Shown piece after piece: positions 51,816-63,830 of a stretch of DNA of 64,000 bases; the stretch's first letter is position 1; every line of letters begins with the position of its first letter. A program made the translations under genes and the position numbers. The DNA is from Nymphaea colorata. Taxonomy: Eukaryota; Streptophyta; Magnoliopsida; Nymphaeales; Nymphaeaceae. The notes beneath the pieces were generated by a model. It was given only the letters and a program-made list of their open reading frames with translations, ran no database searches and was not told the origin of the DNA. The stretch is from contig NW_022204507.1 of NCBI RefSeq assembly GCF_008831285.2, forward strand, positions 1,674,001 through 1,738,000, in the 5' to 3' direction.

Positions 51816-52801
51816 CTTAAAATTTTTTCAAACTTACTTATGGGGTAATTATATAAATACTTTTTAAAAAATACAAAATCCGGCCTAACTAATAGGCCAA
51901 TCTTGAACACACACTAACTTTTGAACTTCAACAAAAAAATGGTTTACTTTCTAATATAGTTCTCACATAATTTTTCCTTAATAAAAATATTAAAATAATA
52001 AAATAAAACATAAAATTACCCTTTCTCTAAAAAAAATTAGATAAAATATTTTAAAAATGAAAACTTTGCGAGCGGCAAATAAGAATAAGAGTGGTGGGTA
52101 CAGAGGTGACGGCCTGCCAGGCTTTCGGGTCCCAGCCAGGGTTGATCGGATCGAGTCAATAATTTTTTTTATTAATTCTAAATTATATATTTATATATTA
52201 TTCTTCTCGAAATGCCGTTTTGGGGCGTAGGCAAGAAACTCGTGGGAGAAACTTGCTTGCTGGAGGAACTTGTTTACAGGAGACAGTAGACAAAAAACAT
52301 CAATAGTGGAGTGCACATTCCCTTTTGCATCTTCATGTTACTATGTACTAGAGCCCTATAGCAAACAAAAGAAAAATCAACAATTTCTGGCTCCGCAAAT
52401 GGACTGGAGTGGACTGAACTCACCATGAAGGCATCGATTGAGCATTGACGGTGGAACAAAACATTAGCAGCTACTAGTTTCAACCTCGATCAACAACCAC
52501 ATCATGCTTTTGAGGCAATGAGCAGGTTGCAAGCAGCCCGTGAAAGAATCCATTGGGTGGATGACGGGTTGCAGGGCCGTGAATGCAAGGTCAGTGAACA
52601 GTGAATGTGAATGGGGTTGCGCTATTTATATGGACGAACCTGGCACAATGAAGCACCATGAGGGATTTGGGCTCAATCAAAGGCATCATGAGCTACTGCA
52701 GATAATTTCCCCTTTCCTTTTAACTATATTTCCTTTATCAATTTACATGCATACATGTGGACGCAAATCCATAAACTCATTATCACATATTATATATAAT
52801 A
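51816..52801. other. Non-coding flank of element E
   Basis: No gene recognised. It ends in the AT-rich sequence ATTATATATAATA that served as insertion target for element E. Confidence 0.55.
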
Positions 52802-53148
52802 TGTTGGATAGTGGCCATTGAGCCCTATCTGAATATCTAGTAACTGCAAAGCAGTTACTAGAAGTGCTCCTAAAATATCTCTTAAGATATCTCCCAAGTA
52901 ACCGCAGCTAGGGTTGGGGAAAACCTAAGGGGCTAGGCTTTAAATTCCAAGCAAGCTTTTCTTGAACTGAATGAAAACGAGCCGTGAGCAGCCCTTTGGA
53001 AGAAAACCCCAAAATCTAACATCCTCTTCTTTTCTCCTCCCTTGCACTTGATCTGTTCGGCTCTACAGGGGACCATCACAACTGGTTAAAGAAGTTACTG
53101 TGCAGGCGACTACGTGCATCCTCCGCTGCAACTACACTTGATCCAACA
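52802..53148 (+). repeat. 5' LTR of element E
   Basis: 347 bp with perfect 8-bp inverted termini TGTTGGAT and ATCCAACA. An old relative lies at 7280-7440. Confidence 0.96.
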
Positions 53149-53149
53149 G

Positions 53150-53162
53150 TGGTATCAGAGCC
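53150..53162 (+). other. Primer-binding site of element E
   Basis: TGGTATCAGAGCC, complementary to initiator-Met tRNA, one G after the LTR end. Confidence 0.93.
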
Positions 53163-54922
53163 AGGTTGGGAAATTATCGTCTGAAATAGGTAAGTAACTT
53201 CAGTCAATGCAAAGATAAAAACTAGCTTGAATGTATGAAGCATGTTAGCCGTATGAAGTATGAAGCATGTTAGCCGTAAGCAAGGAACGATGCCTAAATC
53301 AAAAGTTAGTCTGAATGAAGCATGTCATTTGCAGTTTGCTAGATATAATATCTGTGCATGTAAATCCAGAAGACTAAGGCGATTTAATATACTTTGCCAA
53401 ATTTTTATGCATATATTGTTTGCGCCTGTGTTTTTCCAGAGGATAGAGAGTTTCCCGGTCTGGACAAGGACAACGCTGCTGATGACAGTCAGCGTTGTCG
53501 GCCTCACAGAATAGAAAGCCTTACTAGAAAATGAGGAAATAACTTATATCTTGACCAGAACTCTCTTGAGACGAACCCTCTGTCGCAGCTGGAAGTTCAC
53601 CGAAATTTTTTTTGATGAACCCATAATCAAATGTAAACCTGCTTCATCATGTAACTTCGTTTTTTTTTTTTTCTTTCTTTTCTCTCTGCCTATTGTTGTC
53701 GGTAATAGAAAGGAAAGCCAAAAGGTTCGCCTATGCTAAATAAAGCATAGCATAAAGCATGATAGCATTAGTTCCTTTTTTTGTTCTCTGTGTCTGCGAG
53801 AGACGGAGACCAGGACAGAGCCCTACGGCTCTGTAAAAACTTTCAGAACAGGCCCCGAAATTGGGGATCTACGTCTCTGGCAAACCGTAGAACAGGAGGC
53901 AGAGCCTGCTCTGCTCGACATACATAGACAAAAAAAAAAAAAAAAACCAATGAATAGGAAGGAGGGAAGGAAATATACAACCTCTGTTCTTTTTTTTTTA
54001 ACTCGACCCGTCCATCTCTACCGTTGAGTAGAAGCAGACGTACAATCGACTGAAAACCAGTCGTCTTCCAAGTGCGAGGAGCAAAGATCTTCTCTTGCTG
54101 AAAAGAAAAATGGGAGGTGACTTGGGTGAAGGAGGAAGACGGCATTTGACATCCATATGAAAATGCCGGCCCATCCTGTGGTTTATTTGCTTCTGGTTTT
54201 GGGGAAGGCAAGTCAGCTCGAGGGCCTCATATGCTCTCTACTGGTAAACTCTGCTTCCTGCAACCCTCCGCGCGGTAGAATAGAGGAGGATACCTTCTTT
54301 CTGTCACGGTGGTAGAAGATGGGAAGAGGCAGCGATGGTGGCGTGGGAGGTGAAACCTTCTGCTAGGGTTTCGCGAGAGGGGAGAACTCTCGAGAGGAAA
54401 GAGAGAATGAAAGTGAAAATGAGGAAAACGGGCGAAAAGAAGCTTTTATAGTTAAAGTTCAAAATTACAAAAATAGTCCACCATGTTAGCTAAATTCTCA
54501 AAAAGGCTGTTATAAATTCCAGAATTTCATGCGGCAACTTTTTTGCGGAAAAACTCTTCCAAAAGAGGCTCGCGAAAGTCTTTTTTATCAAAAACCTGGA
54601 ACTTTGTAAGAAATTACTTTTTGGTACCCTCAAATTATCAGAAATTACTAAAAAAAGGGGTTACGGAAAATTATTTTGCAATTTCAGTAGGAAACCTTGA
54701 TTTTAAGTGAATTACACAGAAACACCCATAAGCTTGTTAGACAATTATAAAAGTAGGGCCCTGAAAATAACTCTGAAAAGAGATTATGTATGTTTCATAT
54801 TTAATCTAATGTCTTGTTATTTTAAATATTATTTTAGAATGTTGTTTGAGATTCATGTACATGCTCTAGAATTCCTTCTTTAATGTCTCTTGATGTAATA
54901 TTGTAAATTTCTTTCTTTTGTT
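53163..54922 (+). other. Unusually long leader of element E
   Basis: 1.76 kb between primer site and gag has no gag sequence. It holds a short direct repeat of TATGAAGCATGTTAGCCGTA (53235-53276), poly-T and poly-A runs, and a segment (about 53990-54430) that looks on the minus strand like a host gene leader, including AAACCCTAGC and a GA-rich run. An antisense frame at 53843-54211 has no recognisable domain. The segment may be acquired host DNA or simply family-specific leader. Confidence 0.5.
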
Positions 54923-54961
54923 ATGATTGTTCTTTGCTTGCCATCGAAAATTAATTTAGAA

Positions 54962-57799
54962 ATGACATCAAGAGTGGGAGCTTCTGAATTAGCTAAGACT
55001 GAAAAACTCAATGGGACGAACTTCCATGCATGGAAGCGTAGAATAATGTTGGCCTTGACCTTAGAAAGACTAGTTTATGTGATCAACGAACATTTTCCAA
55101 TTTTAGGAGACAAACACACAGATGAAGAGAAAAAGACATATGAGTCATTTTTTTCTGATGATCTAATGGCTAAAACTATTATGTTAGCCTTCATGGAAGA
55201 TGATCAAATTAGAGTCTTTGAGGATTGTCCAACTGCCAATGATATATTTGATACTATCGCTTCTAAATACAACACCATGACTGCTATGCACATCCAGTTA
55301 CTGCAAGAACAGTACAATTCATATAGGATGAAAGAATCAGACAATGTAATGAACCATGTTAATAAGATGTTGGTCATAGCTAAAGATTTAGCCGTGGTAG
55401 GGAATGTCATATCTGACAATATGCAGATAAGCACAATTCTGAATAGCCTACCTCCTTCTTGGGATATGGCAGTTACTGCTTTAAGTGTTCAATTTGATAC
55501 TCTTACTTTAGAGAAGCTTCCTATACAGTTAGCTCTATAGCAACAACGTTTGACTAAGAGAAATAGAGCAGAGTTGATGACAGTCCAGGAAAAACCTGCT
55601 GGTAGTCATATGCCTGTAAAACCAAAACAATTTAAAAATCGAAATGATGGCAAGTTCAAGGGCAATTATGCAGGTATTAAGAAATCTCAAGGAACTGTAG
55701 TGAAATGCTACAGATGCGGGAAACCTGGACATATAAAGAAGAATTGCAGGACAAAATTCCCAAGTAAGAAAGACAACAATGGTCGGGGCAACTACAACAG
55801 AAGGAAGCCTCAAGGGGACTCTGACAAAGAAGTCATCTGTGTCGTATCAGAATGTCTGTTTGCAGATGGAGATCTAACTGGATGGTGGGTCGATTCAGGA
55901 GCAACTCGTCACATTGCTAAGATGAAAGAAGGAGTGATCCACATGGAAAATCTGAGTCCGGGAACCCACAAAGTCTATATGGGAAACAATTCTTATTGTG
56001 ATGTCATGGGAATTGGGGCATATCGTTTAAATGTTGGGGGTACAAGTGTTGTACTTAACGAAGTTTTGTATGTCCCTTTCATGAGGAGGAATCTAGTGTC
56101 AGTTCCTGCACTAACTGGGAAAGGTTTTGAAGTACGTTTTATTCCAGGGAAAGTAACAGTGGGAAAACATGGAAGGCTCATGTTTAGTGGAAAATTTGTA
56201 AAAGAGCATGGTATGTTCAAACTGAATGACATGAATGAAGCTTCAAGTTCTGCTTATTTCGATTGTGCAATGAGTGTGAATGTAAACTTATGGCATGAAA
56301 GATTAAGCCATATAAGCATAAAAAAGATGCAGACTCTAGCACAACAAGGTTTAATACCTGACATAAATATAAATGATTTTGCGAAATACAAATCATGTGT
56401 ATACGGAAAAATGACAAGGAAACCATTTCCGTCTAAAGTAATTCGGGCCACTGAATTATTAGAGATAATTCATACAGATATTTGTGGACCTTTTAGGATC
56501 CAAACTCATAGTGGCAAGTTATATTTCATAACTTTCATTGACGACTTCTCAAGATTTGGTTACATATACTTAATCAGATATAAATCTGAAGCACTTGAGA
56601 AATTCAAGGAATACAAATCTGAAGTCGAGAGACAACTTGGAAGGAATATCAAAATTATAAGGTCTGATCGAGGAGGATAATACACTTCTAGTGAATTCCT
56701 CAAATACTGAGGAGACCTTGGAATTAATAGGCAAAAGACAATGCCTAGGACACCACAACAAAATGGTGTGGCTGAGAGGTGTAATAGAACCCTCTTGAAC
56801 ATGGTGAGATCCATGTTGGCAGGAGCATAATTACCAAAAGTTTTTTGGGGAGAAGCTGTGTTGACAGCTATGTATACAATAAACCGAGTGCCCTGCAAAG
56901 CAGTCCCAACCACTCCTTATGAAAGATGGACTGGTATAAAACCAGATCTGAGATATTTAAGGAGATGGGGATCTGTAGCACACGTGAAAATTCTAGATCC
57001 AAAGTTGGATAAACTAGATAATAGATCAGTGAGATGTATATTTATTGGATACCCAAAAGGATCCAAGGGCTACAGATTATATCATTCATCTATGGGACTT
57101 ATAGAAAGCAGAGATGTAGAGTTCATAGAAGAACTCAATAATAAAGATTATGATCCAGTGGAATATCGAAATGATACACTGGATGAACTGATTTATTCAG
57201 ATGAACAGTCTGGTAATGAACCGACTGGAGGTCAGTCAGGAATTGAACCGACTGGAGGTCAGTCAGGAATTGAACCAACTGGAGTTCAGTTTGGCAATGA
57301 ACCAACTGAACAAGAATCGTCTGAGGAACAGTCAGGAAATGAACCGACTGAAGATCAGTTAGGCAATAAACCAACTGATATGAATACTTCATCATCTCAG
57401 ACGTTATCAGGTCATAAAAGACCTAAAGCTCCTCCTTCATATTTAAATGATTATTATGTATATTTGGCAGAGGAGCTATGCTACCTAGCGGACATTGACG
57501 AAATGTCTGACAATCTGACATATGATGAAGCGGTAAGCTCACATGAATCGTCAGATTGGGTGAATGCTATGGATGAAGAAATTGAATCCATAGAAAAGAA
57601 TAAAGTCTGGGAATTAATAGATCTTCCTAATGACAGAAAACCCATTGGATGTAAATGGGTACTAAGGAAGAAATATAAAGCAGACGGATCAGTCGAAAAA
57701 TTCAAAGCCAAACTGGTAGCGAAAGGTTTTTCCCAAAAGAAAGGAATTGATTACTCAGAGACCTATGTGAGGTTGCAAAGTTCGCATCAATCAGAATAA
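54962..57799 (+). pseudogene. Element E gag, protease, integrase and RT start, with stops
   Basis: Gag starts at the ATG at 54962 (an in-frame ATG also exists at 54923) and shows LNGTNFHAWKRRI and a typical UBN2-like core. An amber codon (55538-55540) interrupts the frame in the gag C-terminal part, before the CCHC knuckle CYRCGKPGHIKKNC (55706-55747). Protease has the active-site WWVDSGATRHI. Integrase follows with LWHERLSHI, the core DICGPF and FIDDFSR, and PQQNGVAER. TAA (56678-56680), TGA (56708-56710) and TAA (56828-56830) lie inside it. The linker carries ten-residue repeats. RT begins near 57580 (GCKWVLRKKYKADGSVEKFKA) and runs out of frame after about 57765. Confidence 0.94.
57206..57378 (+). 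repeat. 30-bp tandem repeat in the integrase-RT linker of element E
   Basis: Units encode QSGIEPTGG-like decapeptides: two adjacent copies are nearly identical, with diverged copies on both sides (about five to six in total). Confidence 0.85.
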
Positions 57800-57801
57800 T
57801 T

Positions 57802-59061
57802 TTGGCTATCGCGGCATTCTATGACCTGGATATTTGTCAGATGGATGTGAAGACTGCTTTTCTGAATGGTGAATTGAAAGAAACTATATATATGACTCAA
57901 CCGCAGGGATATGTCATCAAAGAAAAAGAAGACAAAGTATACAAGTTGAATAAATCGTTATATGGACTGAAACAGTCTCCAAGACAGTGGTATTTTGCTT
58001 TTCACAAAGCAATTACAAAACTTGGGTTTGTAGCAAACCAACTAGACCACTGTGTATACGTTTGGAAAAGTGAGAGTCTTTTCTATATTCTATCATTATA
58101 TGTTGATGACATATTATTAACAGGAAATGATAACGATATGAGATACAAAACGAAGACTTTGCTAAATAAAAACTTCGAAATGAAGGACTTGGGTGAAGCA
58201 TCCTATATATTAGGAATAAAAATCACTCGAGATAGAAACTCAAGAATCCTGAGTTTAGGCCAGGAACGGTATATTGATTATATCTTGAAGAAATTTCGTA
58301 TGTTAGACTGCAAACCAATTGGGACTCCTATAGCTAAAGGAGCAAACTTAAGCAGGAGTGATTGTCCCAATGAAGGACAACAAAAATTAAATGTTCCATA
58401 TGCACAAGCAGTTGGTAGTCTGATGTATTTAATGCTTTGTACCAGACCAGACATAAGTTTTCCTATCGGTCTGGTAAGTCGTTATCAAAGTAATCCTGGA
58501 TGGCCTCATTGGCAAGCAGTCAAAAGAATTTTTCGGTATATTAAAGGAACAAAAGGACTGAAATTGTCTTATCAAGCAGATGAGCTAACTTTAGTTGGCT
58601 ATTCTGATGCAGATTTTGCAGGCTGTAAAGATGATAGTAAATCCACTTCAGGGTATGTTTTTCTCTTTGGAGGTGGGGCGATAGCCTGGTCCTGTAAGAA
58701 ACAGGGATGTGTTGCTCAGCACACACAAGAAGCAGAGTATGTAGCATGCAATATTGCAACTACTTTTGTTGTCTGGATAAATCGGTTCTTGAAAGACTTG
58801 AAATTAGATCTTGCTCATGAACCGGTCCAACTGTACTGTGATAATCAGGCAGCAATATCTCTGATGAAAAATGGAGCTGTTAGCTCAAAGAGTAAACATA
58901 TAATGGTGAAATACCATTATGTTCATGAAATGATCGAGAAAAATGAAATCTCGGTTGATTACTTGCCTACCAATGATATGGTGGCTGATCCCTTAACTAA
59001 GGGGATATCTGAAGATTTGTTTTCAAAGCATGTAGCCCATATGGGGCTAAGATATATTTGA
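57802..59061 (+). pseudogene. Element E RT and RNase H segment
   Basis: Continuous 419-codon frame in a different phase from the upstream part. It carries MDVKTAFLNGELKETIYM, SLYGLKQSPRQW, the catalytic YVDD (58099-58110) and LGEASYILGIKITRD, followed by RNase H (YSDADFAGCKDDSKSTSGY, EAEYVACN, YCDNQAAISL, SKSKHIMVKYH). It ends at TGA 59059-59061. Motifs are intact; only the upstream frameshift and stops separate it from integrase. The true RT start lies before 57802, so the first residues here are not a natural start. Confidence 0.94.
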
Positions 59062-59225
59062 AGGTTGCGAAGGAAAAACCATTGAATGGAAAACCTCGCT
59101 GTAAACCTTGAAAAAGGTTTGGATTACGTTGGATAAGCCAATTAAGGAAAACCACGTAACAAACTGAGCAAAGAAAACCCACATATAGTGGAAGAAAACT
59201 GGCGGTCTCATGGCCAAGTGGGAGA

Positions 59226-59572
59226 TGTTGGATAGTGGCCATTGAGCCCTATCCGAATATCTAGTAACTGCAAAGCAGTTACTAGAAGTGCTCCTAAAAT
59301 ATCTCCTAAGATATCTCCCAAGTAACCGCAGCTAGGGTTGGGGAAAACCTAAGGGGCTAGGCTTTGAATTCCAAGCAAGCTTTTCTTGAACTGAATGAAA
59401 ACGAGCCGTGAGCAGCCCTTTGGAAGAAAACCCCAAAATCTAACATCCTCTTCTTTTCTCCTCTCTTGCACTTGATCTGTTCGGCTCTACAGGGGACCAT
59501 CACAACTGGTTAAAGAAGTTACTGTGCAGGCGACTACGTGCATCCTCCGCTGCAACTACACTTGATCCAACA
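59226..59572 (+). repeat. 3' LTR of element E
   Basis: 347 bp following the polypurine tract CAAGTGGGAGA. Four substitutions separate it from the 5' copy. Confidence 0.96.
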
Positions 59573-62500
59573 GTGGTAATATAAATTTAAATAGCACTAT
59601 AATCTAATTCCACCATGAGGGTCTAATGCGGAAAGTATTAAAACCTTATTCATTCTCCCTGCATATCTGACTTTGCATTTTGTAAAGTTAGCAACTTGCT
59701 ATAAGTACGTTGCACTCCATGCATGTCCCCCAGCACTTTGTAATGACGTGCTCTATCTCTATGATTCTGTTCAGTTACCTCGGATTTCATATCCATGATC
59801 TTTCATAAGGATCATAGTCTTTATTTGAAATTTTGACGGGTTACGATATGACTGGTAGTCCTTGCATCTTTAATGTATGGATCCCAACTTAGAATTTTTC
59901 ATGTTTAGAATACTTTGGTGAGAAATTCTGAGAAAGGGTAGATTGTGGTTCTGTCCTCTAAGACTCTTGACATATGCATGCATCGAAAACTTCAGCTGAA
60001 AATGGGTTACTGAAGTGTGAGTTGTTGAATGCAAAATGGACAATATGACCCATAAGTGTAGCATCATGATTGAACAACTTAGGGATAAGTAGAGTGAGAA
60101 GCACAAATATGGACACCAGAGATAAGACTTTTTTGGATTTCCTCAAGTTGTCCACTACTATTAACTGGGAAAACACACAAAAATTTGTTCATGTTTCCAA
60201 TACTCTGTTTCAACACCAGTCTTATCAAGCAATCAAATGGTAAAAAAAAGTCACAAATGTAAGTAGTTTGTTTAATGAAAAGTAATTAATGGAATACTAT
60301 AAAAATGAACAGATCATGATGCACTAACTTTCAGATTCATGGCTTCATTTTACAAAATTGAATTACATATATATATATATATCATTTGTTTCATAAGGTG
60401 CCATTGTCAGGTACAACTTATCCCTTGTCAAATACGAAGAAAAAGCACAAAATCTGTAAATGAGATTTAATTTCAGCTTCAAAATAGAGCGGAGATGAAA
60501 AAGGTACGAGTTGACACCTCAGGTTCAGACTTTCTCTGCCAACTTATTTTTGATGTTTGTTTGATTTAATAAATGAAAAGTTCCAGCCTTCCTTCCAGCT
60601 TAGTATTTGCTTGACATGTTAAGTTGAAACAGAGAAACCCTTGAATAAAGGTTTCTGATTAACCAAAAAAATTAATTTGAGGACTACATCTAACAGCCTG
60701 CCTTAGATTTTTCCTTTTATTAAACCTGAGGTGTGTAGAATTTTGAAATTTAAGATCCCCAAATTCTTACCAAATTTATGGATCTATAGTCTCAGAAAGG
60801 GAAAGGGTTGTGACTTCAAGTTGTTTAAAGGTGCATAACTTCAAGATTTTTAATCATTGCATCTTTCTTTCTCTTTAAAATTCATGAATTTGCAACATCA
60901 TGATTTTTTTTTTGTATAGGTTCTTCAAAAATAGCAAAATTACCAATCCCAAAAAATTGTTCATCCCAATCTACAGTTGTATGATAGGGGACCATCTTAA
61001 TTTCATGGTTTTCGAACTGTTGATTTTAGAAGATTTAACTATCATGGGCTTATTCTTTCCTATTTGAAAACTGATTTTGGATTAGAAAATTGCAGAAACT
61101 GGTACTGCAAAAATACAAGTGTAAAAAATAAACTAACTGAAACAGAAAGAATCAGTTGTTAGTGGCCAAAATGATGCACACACATGCTATTAATGAGTTG
61201 TTCATTTCATATACACATGTATCCTCTTTTCTCTCTTTTTTCACTTTGTTCTGCCAGTGGATATTTCCTTTTTATGGCCAAATAAGAAAAAAAGACTTGT
61301 GTCCTCTTTAGATGTATTGTCTTTTCCCAAATAAGGTGTGATCTTTTAATGAACTTCTTAAAACCTTCTGGCAGCCATTTCCTTGTTAAATTTATTGGCC
61401 TCTTGAGAAAGACATGGTCTGGTTTGGAATGTCCTATATTTCATTTATCTTGAATGAAACAGGTGTTTGTCTTTATTACTTGGCAGTTGAATGTTATCAA
61501 CTTCATTGCATGTTCATGTTTCATTTTTAGTTTGCATTTTCTATTTGAAACTTTCCATACTTTTCTAGTGTCATTATCTTTCTTAATTAAGCTAACATCA
61601 GTCTCCTAATTTTCATCTGCATTTTCCTTTACGTCATCATGTTTAAAAGGCAGGAATGAAAGCTGGCCTGATTGCTTGTGTTGGTTTCATAAGTTTTAAC
61701 ATGTAAACTTTGGCATTAATAATAATGTGGAGAACGGTTGGTCACAATGGACCTTGTGCCTTGTTTATGTTCCTCATGTTTTTATCCTCCTTATGAAACC
61801 TTTATCTGGCAACATTAGTTTCGCTTGTGTAAGATTACTGGAAGCCTGTTTGGAGGTGGCAAGACCTTATTATCATGTTTAGTGTTTCAAAGAAATTGTT
61901 GATCAAATGTCACTTTCACCAAACAAATAATGAATTTCCTCATGGAATCCTTTCTGGTTTATTTACAGATTCTAGGTTGTTTTTCTCCATATGATGCACT
62001 TGCTTTTAGTTTTTCTACTGTTTAATGCTTCGCAGGACGGGGATACTATATCTACATTCAATCATGGGCTTGTTGGTTATTTTTGTTTGTGCTAGAAGAA
62101 AACATAAATGTCATACAACATCTACTTGCATACTAGCTTGACCTCGAGCCTTAGCTTTAATTTGAAAAAAAAAAAGACACCCTTCCATTATCTTTCTGAT
62201 TGACAATCTTTGGATATGCTTAAGGACTTCAAAAAGATAAAAAGAACCACCAAGGACTTACCATGTTCCTTTTTTAGGATGAAATTGGACAATTTGGTAC
62301 ACTTGCGTAAGTCACAAACAAGAATAAAGTCTCAGCTATGTTATTATATGTTGGCTCACTATCTACAATTCATGCAAGTTCATGTAGTAATAGTTCAAGA
62401 AGAAACATTATCATCACTTTGTCTATTTTGCCCCCTTCAACATTTTAGCTTCTTGGCGTTGCGTATCTGCTGTTAAAAAAGAGAAAAAAAGGATATCGTG

Positions 62501-62580
62501 TAGGCTATGTATTAAAAGCACAATCCTAAGGAACAACTTGATAGTCGAATGTAATCAGTGATATGACGCTTTGGGTGCAT
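59573..62580. other. Non-coding AT-rich stretch
   Basis: 3 kb with no recognised exon or element. A short TA tract lies near 60368-60381. It may be intron or flank of the kinase fragment to the right. Confidence 0.5.
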
Positions 62581-62582
62581 AA

Positions 62583-63130
62583 GATGGAGAAATAGAAGAC
62601 ATGGAATCATTGGTTTTCAGCTTGGGGAGCCAAAAAACTGCTACCAACAGCTTATTTGACGCAAATAAGCTTGGGGAGAGTGGATTCGGTTCCATCTACA
62701 AGGTACCTTTCTTAGCCATCAAGATGCAATGGTCATGATAGTTATGATCATGCCATGAGTAGTACTAAACTTGTGCATATTTGGGAAGAGGCAAACTGTG
62801 GATGATCCTGAATTGATGCTTTTATGAAGTTGTTGTCTTCAAAACTCAAATATGTGATCTCTTACTTGGCACCCTGAGCATGTTACTGTCAGAAACAAGC
62901 AATGAACTTGTTGGAATTATGCTAATCGGTTAGGTGAAACCCTCACATTATGAGGTGTTTGATGATTGGTATTGGATAATGCCAGGAGAATAGTGATAGC
63001 AGTGAAAAGGCTTGCAAGAAACTCAGGGCAAAGAATAACGGAATCCAATAATGAGGTCCGTCTGCTAGCCAAACTTCAGCATAGGAACCTTGTCTGGCAT
63101 CTTGGTTGCTGCTTGGAAAAGTTGCATTGA
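62583..63130 (+). pseudogene. Receptor-like kinase fragment (CRK/S-domain type), broken
   Basis: The first piece, ending at 62702, encodes FSLGSQKTATNSLFDANKLG followed by ESGFGSIYK, the start of a plant receptor-like kinase domain with its glycine-rich loop. It is followed directly by a GT donor (62703), as at the conserved intron site after the loop. The second piece, about 62969-63130, encodes [29 protein letters not shown] and LGCCLEK, the segment with the ATP-binding Lys and the C-helix Glu, then stops at TGA 63128-63130. No clean acceptor precedes it. Extracellular, transmembrane and catalytic-loop parts are absent. This resembles cysteine-rich or S-locus-type kinases, but the fragment cannot make an active kinase. 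Confidence 0.8.
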
Positions 63131-63660
63131 TTTCCAATGCCTGCTTTAAAATTTCTGCATTGAAGTGCAGCAGCTATGTGAAGCATTTGTTCATTTTCAA
63201 GTTGCATTCGACCAAACATGAGCCGAGGATATAACTAGTCTATATAATAATGCTTGATAGGGATGTATGCTGTAACCAATCTTCGTTGGCATTGCTCTAG
63301 TGTTCCTTGTTAATAAGTGTAATGATTTTATGATTTGCTTTAACGGTAACTGTATTATGCATAATGGGTGTTCTTATTTGTTCAACTGAAGTTGATTTCT
63401 AGAGGCTTCATAAAAAACCCTGGTTTTTTGTTGACAAAAACTATGTTTAAAATTTAAAACCTCTCTTCGATATTGTCATCTAAACAAACAAATTATGTTT
63501 TAAAACAGTTTCCACAAAACCTGATTTTAAGGAGTGTCATCCAAACGCCCTCTTAAAAACCTATCATAACAAATATACAAACAACGCTATGAACTCTTTA
63601 CCAAACTACATACATCGTAACATGATGTGTGAAGAGAGAAGCTTGGTCCTCTTGCACCGT
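63131..63660. other. Intergenic stretch with a MITE-like end
   Basis: No gene. 63410-63560 is rich in AAAACC-type words and ends GTGTCATCCAAACGCCCTCTT, matching the terminal motif of the segment at 18261-18470. Confidence 0.45.
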
Positions 63661-63670
63661 ACAGACTTAC

Positions 63671-63830
63671 CACCTGCTCTCTCTCCCTCCCGGCCCGAAC
63701 CTGGCGATGCTCGCCGGTGGACTCAGGCGTCTCTCTCGCCGCCACATCTCCACCTGCTCTCTCTCCCTCCCGGCCCGAACCTGGCGATGCTCGCCGGTGG
63801 ACTCAGGCGTCTCTCTCGCCGCCACATCTT
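63671..63830. repeat. 80-bp exact tandem duplication
   Basis: 63671-63750 and 63751-63830 are identical except for the last base (C, T). The unit contains an ATG and the next 14 codons of the gene that runs off the window. Confidence 0.96.

Larger units (their letters stand above)
52802..59572 (+). mobile_element. Full-length Ty1/copia retrotransposon E
   Basis: Two 347-bp LTRs have perfect TGTTGGAT..ATCCAACA termini. The primer site TGGTATCAGAGCC is at 53150-53162 and the polypurine tract at 59215-59225. The LTRs differ at four positions by eye (about 1.2 percent), the mark of a recent insertion. The polyprotein has gag, protease, integrase, RT and RNase H in copia order but is interrupted by four stops and one frameshift. 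A 1.8-kb leader with no gag sequence precedes gag. The left flank ends TAATA; TAATA also occurs at 59577-59581, four bases (GTGG) after the 3' LTR. Confidence 0.96.

Noticed and set aside
53843-54211. 122-codon antisense frame in the leader of element E
   Set aside because: It crosses poly-T and has no recognisable domain. It was kept only as part of the leader anomaly.
62210-62476. 88-codon frame upstream of the kinase fragment
   Set aside because: No similarity to kinase or receptor exons, and no splice context.
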